Below are positions 15,861 through 21,121 of a stretch of 40,681 nt of DNA, one piece after another. The position numbers were made by a program, and so were the translations under genes. Every line of letters starts with the position of its first letter. Position 1 is the stretch's first letter. The notes beneath the pieces were generated by a model, which was not told where the DNA came from, did no database searches, and saw nothing but the letters and a program-made list of their open reading frames with translations. The stretch covers positions 1 through 40,681 of IMG/VR virus record IMGVR_UViG_3300031784_003532; one strand, written 5' to 3'. Source of the stretch: a virus.

Positions 15861-16121
15861 TCAGACCAGGTAGTCTTCCATCAATTCGTCAATGCCAGGG
15901 TAAAGTCGATCGAAGATGACCTGGCAGTGGCGCCGTTGACCTTTCACCTTGAGGATAGGGTAGGTGCCTTTCTGGGCTGGTATGAGTGTGATCTTGCATT
16001 CCATCGCGTGATCGATCTCCGAAATGATTCTTAACGCTTCATCTGGTTCGCAAACGTCGATCTCAAATTTTACAATCTTGGTGTGAATACGTGGGCAATG
16101 CGACTTCTTCTTAGCGGCCAT
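15861..16121 (-). CDS. Small hypothetical array protein (86 aa), MAAKK family
   Basis: An 86-residue protein beginning MAAKKKSHCPR. The predicted order is strand (TKIVKFEIDV), helix (PDEALRIISEIDHAM), strands (CKITLIPAQK, YPILKVKG) and helix (CQVIFDRLYPGIDEL), matching the outline of the protein at 13905-14150. With the shared N-terminus this suggests an old duplication of a cassette. The start is the second ATG (16121), 9 nt after AGGAG. It is driven by P7. The function is unknown. Confidence 0.8.
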   Translation of the reverse strand: MAAKKKSHCPRIHTKIVKFEIDVCEPDEALRIISEIDHAMECKITLIPAQKGTYPILKVKGQRRHCQVIFDRLYPGIDELMEDYLV

Positions 16122-16147
16122 CTGTGTCATCTCCTAAACGAGGTTTT

Positions 16148-16208
16148 GTCGATTGCGAAGTGCGATCGACTATGTTAGAATTATCGACTACCAAGGCCAA
16201 AATGTAAA
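16148..16208 (-). promoter_or_regulatory. Promoter P7 with 5' stem-loop
   Basis: Minus strand: -35 TTTACA 16208-16203, 17-bp spacer, -10 GATAAT 16185-16180, predicted start at 16173, stem-loop 16170-16148. It drives the 86-residue gene. Confidence 0.85.
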
Positions 16209-16253
16209 TAGGAATTTGTGATTTTGGGAAAAATTTTGCGAAGAAAATTTTGT

Positions 16254-16548
16254 GCGTCCAAATGCACTTTCGGCAGCTGGTACGACTATTCTATCGACCA
16301 CCTGAGAAGAGTGCATTTTGGTGCATCATCCAGTCGAACCTTGCAGCTGAGGCAGGCCATAAATGGCACAGGAACGCGCTCCGGACGCGTCGAGATGGCC
16401 GACAGAGGAGCCGTACGATACCAGGAAATTTTGATACATTCGACTCCCGGGATGCGTTTTGGTGGAGGTCGAAATGAAAAAATGCGTCCAAACGCACCAT
16501 CAGGCGAGTACGACCAGTCGATCGTACCCGCCGAGGAAAGTGCATTTA
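16254..16548 (-). repeat. Intergenic repeat block 5 (modules B-C-D-A)
   Basis: Between P7 and the terminator-like hairpin behind the acidic protein gene. The order is unchanged and the A module has the T-A inner stem. It is the rightmost leftward-facing block, next to the divergence core. Confidence 0.85.
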
Positions 16549-16552
16549 AAGG

Positions 16553-16593
16553 AACCCAGGGGCGAGTAGAACGACCACCCGCCCCCGGGTAAC
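16553..16593 (-). terminator. G/C-rich hairpin behind the acidic protein gene
   Basis: Read leftward, ACCCGGGGGCGGG pairs with the CTCGCCCCTGGGT arm across an approximately 12-nt loop, followed by TTCCTTT. The stem is long and G/C-rich with few mismatches. It directly follows the 91-residue gene, about 10 nt after its stop, and looks like an intrinsic terminator. It is unrelated in sequence to module B, which follows it. Confidence 0.6.
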
Positions 16594-16603
16594 CTCGTTT
16601 GGC

Positions 16604-16879
16604 TTAACGTGCGGCGTCCCAGGCCGTCTTGGTGCCATATCCGAGTTGGCAACCTTCCACGATGTAGAAGACTGCCGGATGGAGGACGATTTCTTCGTCT
16701 TCTTCGTCTTCTTCTTCGTCTTCTTCTTCGTCTTCGTCGTCGATATCTTCCTGGGTGCAGGTGCCATAGATTGTATTTTCAAATGGCCAGTTCTGCTGGG
16801 TCATCAGTCGAACCTCGGTGTCACCTCCAAAGGTGTCCTTGGCTTCTTCAAGTCTTTCGATGAGTTCGTCGATCGTCAT
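16604..16879 (-). CDS. Small acidic array protein (91 aa)
   Basis: A 91-residue protein with a long acidic run in its middle (about residues 43-63, nearly all Asp/Glu), encoded by repeated CTT/CTC trinucleotides on the plus strand. The N-terminus MTIDELIERLEEAKDTFGGD resembles many small phage proteins that begin with a DELIERL helix. The C-terminus is hydrophobic and aromatic (VFYIVEGCQLGYGTK). The start at 16879 follows GGGAG by 9 nt. It is driven by P8, the first leftward promoter from the divergence core, so it should be among the earliest genes. DNA mimicry is a possible role for such an acidic protein, but that is speculative. Confidence 0.8.
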   Translation of the reverse strand: MTIDELIERLEEAKDTFGGDTEVRLMTQQNWPFENTIYGTCTQEDIDDEDEEEDEEEDEEDEEIVLHPAVFYIVEGCQLGYGTKTAWDAAR

Positions 16880-16906
16880 TTGTGTTATCTCCCAAACAAG
16901 GTTTTT

Positions 16907-16967
16907 GTCGATTGCGAAGTGCGATCGACTATGTTAGAATTATCGACTATCTATGGGAAAAAGTAAA
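16907..16967 (-). promoter_or_regulatory. Promoter P8 with 5' stem-loop (first leftward promoter)
   Basis: Minus strand: -35 TTTACT 16967-16962, 17-bp spacer, -10 GATAAT 16944-16939, predicted start at 16932, stem-loop 16929-16907. The spacer differs from P1-P7 (CCCATAGATAGTC end) and resembles that of P9. An upstream GACCGTTATATTA segment is shared with the region upstream of P1. Confidence 0.85.
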
Positions 16968-17160
16968 TAGCAATTTGTGTTTTGGGACAATTTTTGTGAA
17001 AAAATTTTGACCGTTATATTAGCGCACAAAAATGGTCGTTTTTGGCTCTGCAATGCGGTCGATCGGTTGTTCGATACAATAGTCGTACCTCGGTGTGAAA
17101 GTGCATTCGGATGGACGATTTTAAGCTACGAAACACGAGGATAGAGCCATTTTTCACTAT

Positions 17161-17600
17161 TTTTCATTTTCTTGAATTTTCCTATTGACATCCATTTGGT
17201 GGCATCTAGAGATCTTAAAAGACGATGCACAGCAATGCACTTTCACCGGGCGGTACGACTATTGTATCGAAAAAGTGTGAAGAGTGCATTTGGATGCGTC
17301 AATTTTAAGGACTCTAGTAGCCATCTAGATGACTTCCAAAGAATTTTTCATTTTCTTGAATTTTCCTATTGACATCCATTTGGTGGCATCTAGAGATCTT
17401 AAAAGACGATGCACAGCAATGCACTTTCACCGGGCGGTACGACTATTGTATCGAAAAAGTGTGAAGAGTGCATTTGGATGCGTCAATTTTAAGGACTCTA
17501 GCAGCCATCTAGATGACTTCCAAAGAATTTTTCATTTTCTTCATTTCCCTATTGACATCCATTTGGTGGCATCTAGAGATCTTAAAATGTGTCTACAAAA
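17161..17600 (+). repeat. 184-bp tandem repeat, about 2.4 copies
   Basis: Unit 1 spans 17161-17344, unit 2 17345-17528, and a diverging third starts at 17529. Units 1 and 2 differ at about one position (TAGTAGCC against TAGCAGCC). Each unit holds an E-type core (TATTGACATCCATTTGGTGG, CTAGAGATCTTAAAA), an A-type hairpin whose arms differ from the array version yet still pair (TTCAC / GTGAA), and a palindrome CATCTAGATG. The near-identity implies recent duplication. Confidence 0.9.
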
Positions 17601-17739
17601 TGCACAGCAATGCACAAGTGAATGATGGTACGACTACGTGAAAGAGTTGATTCGTATCGTCATTCCGATGCGTTAGAATGAAGATTTGAAGCCCAGGTCG
17701 ATTTCACTTTTGTTCCAATATATCGACAGGGAGCAGAAA

Positions 17740-17808
17740 ATGGGCCGCTATTCGTCATTTAAGATACCTGGCTGCCACCAGGTTTCATCTGGCTGCCGTA
17801 GTCGATAA
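17740..17808 (+). CDS. Possible 22-residue peptide (uncertain)
   Basis: A tiny open frame (MGRYSSFKIPGCHQVSSGCRSR) with a good ribosome site, AGGGAG 6 nt before the ATG. It lies in the divergence core, upstream of promoter P9. An inverted repeat (ACCTGG / CCAGGT) lies inside it. It could be a leader peptide or a chance frame. No promoter was identified upstream, so I hold it as a candidate only. Confidence 0.25.
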   Translation: MGRYSSFKIPGCHQVSSGCRSR

Positions 17809-17888
17809 ATAATATCGGTCACAATTTGAGAGCGTTAAAACGCACTAGAAAAACTTTCACAAAATTTTCGCAAAATCTTGATTGCCTA

Positions 17889-17949
17889 TTTACTTTTCTT
17901 CATCGATAGTCGATAATTCTAACATAGTTGATTGCACTTCGCAATCGAC
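17889..17949 (+). promoter_or_regulatory. Promoter P9 with 5' stem-loop (first rightward promoter)
   Basis: Plus strand: -35 TTTACT 17889-17894, 17-bp spacer, -10 GATAAT 17912-17917, predicted start A at 17924. Stem-loop 17927-17949 (GTTGATTGC / loop ACTTC / GCAATCGAC). The C to T change at its third base turns a C-G pair into U.G in RNA, so pairing is kept. It drives the 58- and 143-residue genes separated by HHR-2. Confidence 0.87.
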
Positions 17950-17975
17950 AAAACCTCGTTTGGGAGATGACTAGC

Positions 17976-18152
17976 ATGGAATACTCGACACGGTTCATCG
18001 CAACCTTGCAGAACTTCGTCAAGGCCTGTGAAAAGGCCGGCATTGTAGTTTGGGTTCGAAGTTCACGACAAAAGTACATCGTTTCGCTCGACAATAAACG
18101 CGACACGAAGCGAGCAAATGAAATTGCTTTAATGAACGATATGGAATTTTAG
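17976..18152 (+). CDS. Small hypothetical array protein (58 aa), first rightward gene
   Basis: A 58-residue basic protein (MEYSTRFIATLQNFVKACEK, GIVVWVRSSRQKYIVSLDN, then a charged helix). A helix-strand-strand-helix outline is likely and I recognise no family. The frame opens at 17928, but that ATG lies inside the 5' stem-loop. ATG 17976 has GGGAG 9 nt upstream, so the shorter form is chosen. It is driven by P9. Its stop lies 14 nt before hammerhead ribozyme HHR-2. Confidence 0.78.
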   Translation: MEYSTRFIATLQNFVKACEKAGIVVWVRSSRQKYIVSLDNKRDTKRANEIALMNDMEF

Positions 18153-18166
18153 CCTATTGACACACA

Positions 18167-18223
18167 GGACGAAACAGGGTAGAATTACTCTGTATGGCAG
18201 TTGGTGCTGCCACTGATGAGTCC
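18167..18223 (+). ncRNA. Hammerhead ribozyme HHR-2, type II
   Basis: Plus strand, 57 nt. GGAC (18167-18170), GAAA (18171-18174), stem III CAGGGUA / GAAU loop / UACUCUG (18175-18192, one G.U pair), U16.1 (18193), cleavage base A17 (18194, GUA triplet), stem I UGGCAG / UUGGUG / CUGCCA (18195-18212), CUGAUGA (18213-18219), GUCC (18220-18223). Cleavage is predicted between 18194 and 18195. Stem III is wholly different from HHR-1 and HHR-3 yet fully paired. Confidence 0.94.
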
Positions 18224-18259
18224 AATTTTTCCACTGTTCCTGTTTAGGAGTACACTGTT

Positions 18260-18691
18260 ATGTCGAATGCGATTGCACCAAAGAAGCCCGTTCCACCACC
18301 TGCTGCTGTTGGAGCACCTGCCGCTGGCAAGGCTGAAAAGCCCGCCAAGGTCAAGAAAATTGATTTCCCTGGCCTCTTCGTTGGTGAAGGTGAAAACCGC
18401 GACTACCAAAAGTTGGAATCGATGCCCGTTGGCTTCGATGCCAAGAAGCACAAGCCGCTCCGCAAGAAAGACTTCAAGGACGAACCACTGTTCCTTGAAT
18501 ACCAAGCGTCGCTGCTCGATGCCAAAGCCGCTAACCTCCGCGCCCACGCTGAAAAGCTCCGCACCGTTGGTTCCTCTGCCTCCTCTGCCAAGGCCAAAAC
18601 CCTGGTCAAGATGCAAGCACGGATGGCCGAACTCATGGCTGCACTCAAGGCCGAAGGCATGGACGTCGAAGCACTGCTTGGCTCCAAGTAG
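18260..18691 (+). CDS. Pro/Ala/Lys-rich basic protein (143 aa), downstream of HHR-2
   Basis: A 143-residue protein with a low-complexity N-terminus (Ala, Pro and Lys-rich, about residues 5-32), then a conserved-looking core (IDFPGLFVGEGENRDYQKLE) and a long basic helical C-terminus (LVKMQARMAELMAALKAEGMDVEALLG). The composition would suit a nucleic-acid-associated protein, but this is inferred. AGGAG lies 9 nt before ATG 18260. It is the second cistron after P9 and would be freed by HHR-2 cleavage with the stem I hairpin at its 5' end. Codon choice looks regular, with many GCC and AAG codons, suggesting high expression. It is followed by an inverted copy of the hairpin repeat block. Confidence 0.85.
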   Translation: MSNAIAPKKPVPPPAAVGAPAAGKAEKPAKVKKIDFPGLFVGEGENRDYQKLESMPVGFDAKKHKPLRKKDFKDEPLFLEYQASLLDAKAANLRAHAEKLRTVGSSASSAKAKTLVKMQARMAELMAALKAEGMDVEALLGSK

Positions 18692-18705
18692 TATCGACTA
18701 GCATC

Positions 18706-19013
18706 CATCGAAATGCATCACAGACCGCTGGTACGATCGACTGGTCGTACCTGCTGTCTTGTGCATTTGGAAGCATCTTCTCGGGAAATCCGCGTTTAAA
18801 CGCACAGGCCGAGCCTAATTTATCAAAATTTCCTGGTATCGTATAGCTCCTCTGCCGGCCATCTCGACGCATCCTGATCGCATTGGATGTCTTTTAAGAA
18901 AACTTTGGGTTGCACGTTGAAAAACAAGTGCACCAAAACGCATCCCGCGTCGGGATCGACTATTCTATCGACTGTCACCTGAAAGTGCATTCTAGTGCAT
19001 TTTAGAAACCCGA
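18706..19013 (+). repeat. Intergenic repeat block 6, inverted and diverged (B-C-D-A)
   Basis: The same order of modules as in the left arm but on the plus strand, behind a rightward gene. Sequence identity is much lower. B keeps its inner stem as GGTACGA / TCGTACC, extended by a different CAG / CTG pairing. D shares the segment around 18825-18885 (CCTGGTATCGTA and CTCCTCTGCCGGCC). A is represented by TCGACTATTCTATCGA near 18957. Conservation of order and folding with loss of sequence supports an RNA-level role. It fills the gap between 18692 and promoter P10. Confidence 0.75.
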
Positions 19014-19053
19014 AAAACTTTCCAAATTTTTGTCCCAAAATGCCAAAATGCTA

Positions 19054-19114
19054 TTTACATTCGACATTCTATAGTCGATAATTCTAGCATAGTTGATTGC
19101 ACTTCGCAATCGAC
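19054..19114 (+). promoter_or_regulatory. Promoter P10 with 5' stem-loop (rightward operon)
   Basis: Plus strand: -35 TTTACA 19054-19059, 17-bp spacer, -10 GATAAT 19077-19082, predicted start A at 19089, stem-loop 19092-19114 with a U.G pair as in P9. It drives the 83-residue gene and, past HHR-3, the remainder of the early right arm. Confidence 0.87.
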
Positions 19115-19136
19115 AAAACCTTAGGAGATAACACAA

Positions 19137-19388
19137 ATGACTGTAGCCACCCTCTTGGACCTAGACTGCGTCAAGCGCTGCATCGCTGCAATTCGTAACG
19201 ACAAGATCGTTGGTGCATATGATTCGATGCACACCAACACCTTCACTGACGAAGAACTTGTCGACCATTACATCGCTGCTGACCTAAGCGCGACTGGGCA
19301 CTGCCCGACACCTAATCAGATTGTTGCTCGGGCCCGACGCCTCGAAAAGATCTGGAAGGACCGATCCGAAGACATTCGCAATGCATAG
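19137..19388 (+). CDS. Small hypothetical protein (83 aa), upstream of HHR-3
   Basis: An 83-residue mainly helical protein (ATLLDLDCVKRCIAAIRND, TDEELVDHYIAADLS, NQIVARARRLEKIWKDRSED). The PTPNQIVARARRLEKIW segment could be a helix-turn-helix, so DNA binding is possible, but no family is recognised. The ATG at 19137 has AGGAG 9 nt upstream. It is the first gene after P10. The last base of its stop codon is the first base of HHR-3. Confidence 0.83.
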   Translation: MTVATLLDLDCVKRCIAAIRNDKIVGAYDSMHTNTFTDEELVDHYIAADLSATGHCPTPNQIVARARRLEKIWKDRSEDIRNA

Positions 19389-19437
19389 GACGAAACCGCT
19401 TCGGCGGTCTGGCAGTCGTGCTGCCACTGATGAGTCC
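19388..19437 (+). ncRNA. Hammerhead ribozyme HHR-3, type II
   Basis: Plus strand, 50 nt. GGAC (19388-19391), GAAA (19392-19395), stem III CCGC/UUCG/GCGG (19396-19407), U16.1 (19408), cleavage base C17 (19409, GUC), stem I UGGCAG / UCGUG / CUGCCA (19410-19426), CUGAUGA (19427-19433), GUCC (19434-19437). Cleavage is predicted between 19409 and 19410. It overlaps the stop codon of the upstream gene by one base. Confidence 0.96.
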
Positions 19438-19486
19438 GGGTATAGCTGTTGGTCTTTACACCGACACAACCCAATAGGAGCGTAAC

Positions 19487-19681
19487 ATGGGACACCTCGT
19501 CCAAACCACTTACAACGATGTTGACACGGGAGCACTCGACACGGGAGCGATCTTCGCTGCCGGCGGGTTCGTTCGTTTCGACAGCGACACGCAGGTCACT
19601 GTCTGCTGCACCTCTGATCAGGAAGAAACTGTTCGTAACATCATCCTCGCCAAGCCGGCAGACGAGCCTGTCGAGGATTAA
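19487..19681 (+). CDS. Small acidic protein (64 aa), downstream of HHR-3
   Basis: A 64-residue acidic protein (MGHLVQTTYNDVDTGALDTG, then GFVRFDSDTQVTVCCTSDQ) with a probable compact beta fold and an acidic tail (ADEPVED). The family is unknown. AGGAG lies 6 nt before ATG 19487. It has no promoter of its own; HHR-3 cleavage 78 nt before the start would give its message a 5'-OH end with the stem I hairpin. The genes that follow have no further hairpins, so this processed message may extend rightward. Confidence 0.8.
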   Translation: MGHLVQTTYNDVDTGALDTGAIFAAGGFVRFDSDTQVTVCCTSDQEETVRNIILAKPADEPVED

Positions 19682-19699
19682 GCACCAAGGAGATTAGGG

Positions 19700-20023
19700 A
19701 TGACCCCTACAGAATACCAAGACGAAGAACGCCGCCTCGTTGCACTCATACGGGCCTTACAAGCTGACATAGCTAGCCCCGTAACTCTTCAAGAGCGCAT
19801 CGCTCGCGATGAGGCGGCCATACTCGCGATGCAGCAAAACATCGCCGCCGCTAAAGAGCGCCAAGCTCGACTGCCTGAGATTCTTCTTTCCACTCAGGCA
19901 CGTCTCAAAGAACACCGTGCTAAGAAGCCTAGCACGAACGCTAAGGTTGAACGTTTACTCAAGCTCAAGGAGATGATGGATGAGCTGCTCAAAGAAGTTG
20001 GAGCGTGCGGTCAGGATAGCTGA
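19700..20023 (+). CDS. Coiled-coil hypothetical protein
   Basis: A 107-residue protein that is almost wholly alpha-helical with heptad patterning (EERRLVALIRALQADI, RIARDEAAILAMQQNIAAAKERQARL, VERLLKLKEMMDELLKEVG), rich in Ala, Arg, Glu and Gln. This suggests a coiled coil for oligomerisation or scaffolding. The start ATG 19700 follows AAGGAG by 11 nt. It overlaps the next gene by 44 bp. There is no known family and no catalytic motif. Confidence 0.8.
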   Translation: MTPTEYQDEERRLVALIRALQADIASPVTLQERIARDEAAILAMQQNIAAAKERQARLPEILLSTQARLKEHRAKKPSTNAKVERLLKLKEMMDELLKEVGACGQDS

Positions 20024-20258
20024 GGTCTTCTCTGACCTCGTTCGCGGCGACCGTCCGCGTCCTGACATTCGCATCACAGACCGTGCCGGCCACCATACGA
20101 TTGGAGCGCGTCATATCGAGCTCCAATCAGCACTGGCCGAGGAGTACGGTCAATTATACGACTACAAGATTGCAGAGCTGGTAGAAGCGTTCTATCAGCT
20201 GCCGTTTCACACCCTAGGTTTTCCGGAGTTTAAGCATGGCACTTCCAAAATGGGCTGA
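19980..20258 (+). CDS. Hypothetical protein
   Basis: A 92-residue protein with a basic N-terminus (SKKLERAVRIAEVFSDLVRGDRPRPDIRI) and a C-terminal LYDYKIAELVEAFYQLPFHTLGFPEF segment. It overlaps both neighbours in other frames. The ATG at 19980 is preceded by an AAGGAGATGATGG segment suitable as a ribosome site. An alternative TTG at 19998 would remove the first residues. The function is unknown; it probably belongs to the early rightward operon. Confidence 0.65.
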   Translation: MSCSKKLERAVRIAEVFSDLVRGDRPRPDIRITDRAGHHTIGARHIELQSALAEEYGQLYDYKIAELVEAFYQLPFHTLGFPEFKHGTSKMG

Positions 20259-20424
20259 GTCCCAACTTGACACGCAAGAGAAAGAGATCGAGCGACTTAA
20301 GCGTCGCATCACGCAGCTCGTTGACGAGAAAGCATTGCTTGCGCGTCAGCTCGAGATCGCACAGACTGGCTGGACTGACGAAGCAATCGACGGCTGCCGC
20401 AAAGCTGCTGGTGCCGGCCAATGA
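20236..20424 (+). CDS. Small coiled-coil protein (62 aa)
   Basis: A 62-residue protein with a clear heptad-rich helix (DTQEKEIERLKRRITQLVDEKALLARQLEIAQ) followed by a short Trp-containing tail. GGAG lies about 7 nt before ATG 20236. It overlaps the upstream gene by 23 bp and the next by an ATGA junction, indicating coupling. The function is unknown. Confidence 0.72.
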   Translation: MALPKWAESQLDTQEKEIERLKRRITQLVDEKALLARQLEIAQTGWTDEAIDGCRKAAGAGQ

Positions 20425-20834
20425 ACGTGTTCGTTCCTTTCACAGAGTTTGATCGCTGTGCAGCCTTCCTCGACGATGCTCGTCTCAACAAGCAGCTCGC
20501 TGAAGGCGCACAGATCATGCGGCAGATCGACATCTGGCCGCACGGGGCGTGGTCGCATCATCCTGCAATCATGTCCTGGGTTGGTCACCTTGACGCGCTC
20601 TTCGCGTACTTACACGCCGTTGAGCTCGAGCGCCACATCCGCGGGTTTCGTACACATCGCGAGTGGCTTAACATCCTCGACAAGTTCGTCGAGTTCGAAG
20701 TTGGAATGCCGTTCGACTACCCTACTTGGTGGGGTGAGCCGGCGGTTCACAAGTCTCATTATGACAACCTATTACTCAAGTTCGCGGGTCACCCGCATGG
20801 AGATTACGTATGGCCTGTAAGTATTTCGAAGTAA
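20421..20834 (+). CDS. Pyrimidine-dimer DNA glycosylase-like protein (MSMEG_6728-type)
   Basis: A 137-residue protein whose N-terminus (MNVFVPFTEFDRCAAFLDDARLNKQLAEGAQIM) and middle (GAWSHHPAIMSWVGHLDALFAYLHA) resemble the small family annotated as MSMEG_6728 / pyrimidine dimer DNA glycosylase. Typical members have a LDxKRLxKQxxE motif followed by HHPAVxMW. The activity is poorly established for this subgroup; if correct it would repair UV damage in phage DNA or take part in nucleic-acid processing. ATG overlaps the previous stop (ATGA). Its neighbour further right is a DNA ligase, which fits a repair set. Confidence 0.75.
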   Translation: MNVFVPFTEFDRCAAFLDDARLNKQLAEGAQIMRQIDIWPHGAWSHHPAIMSWVGHLDALFAYLHAVELERHIRGFRTHREWLNILDKFVEFEVGMPFDYPTWWGEPAVHKSHYDNLLLKFAGHPHGDYVWPVSISK

Positions 20835-21121
20835 GAGACTGCGGCACTAACATCCCTGTCGTCGCAGTGGAGCTAGAGTGCCACCCAATTGCAGCACGCG
20901 CTGGGTTTCGCCCAGGTGTTAACAAGCACGTGTTGGTGACAGCGCTGTCTTCGCTCAAGACTTATCACTGTAGCAGCTTTATCGAAGGCCGCACGATGCG
21001 CACTGCTTGCGATCACATCGGCGCAAACTTTGGAGATCTGCAATGCGGATCTGTCATTGACGTTGAGTTCATTCTTGGTGAAACGAAAGAACCGAAGGTG
21101 GCCGAATGCGTCCGACGATGA
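20810..21121 (+). CDS. Hypothetical protein (103 aa)
   Basis: A 103-residue protein with six Cys (MACKYFEVRDCG, VELECHP, YHCSSF, TACDHIG, LQCGSV) and strand-rich stretches (IPVVAVELE, SVIDVEFILGET). The Cys are not arranged in a standard zinc motif. GGAG lies 7 nt before ATG 20810. It overlaps its neighbours by 25 and 16 bp. The function is unknown. Confidence 0.72.
   Translation: MACKYFEVRDCGTNIPVVAVELECHPIAARAGFRPGVNKHVLVTALSSLKTYHCSSFIEGRTMRTACDHIGANFGDLQCGSVIDVEFILGETKEPKVAECVRR

Larger units (their letters stand above)
16968..17888. other. Divergent non-coding core between leftward and rightward arms
   Basis: About 920 bp without a credible long gene, between the outermost divergent promoters P8 and P9. 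It is A/T-rich near both promoters, carries 2.4 copies of a 184-bp tandem repeat, several A-type hairpins (GGTACGACTATTGTATCGA core) and an inverted repeat ACCTGG/CCAGGT at 17766-17783. The position and iteration suit a replication origin or a master regulatory region. This is inference; no DnaA box was identified. Confidence 0.5.

Noticed and set aside
13471-16130. Upstream ATG starts giving MTQM at five array genes
   Set aside because: The first ATG directly touches the AGGAG or GGGAG ribosome site; the in-frame ATG 9 nt further on has proper spacing in all five genes.
12280-16477. About 71-residue plus-strand open frames repeated five times (12280, 13611, 14878, 15572, 16250), beginning MHFRQ
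   Set aside because: They lie inside the A-D hairpin modules, lack ribosome sites and oppose local transcription. One copy is cut short by a stop, and base changes follow RNA pairing. They are best explained as by-products of the conserved structured repeat.
17766-17800. CTGGCTGCC repeats with CATCTGG resembling a decayed hammerhead on the minus strand
   Set aside because: The core CUGAUGA is absent (CAGAUGA at best) and GAAA is not placed correctly, so it does not form the three-way junction.
12043-19114. Array regarded as CRISPR
   Set aside because: Repeat units are long, diverge, contain promoters and genes, and there is no short repeat / unique spacer alternation or cas gene.
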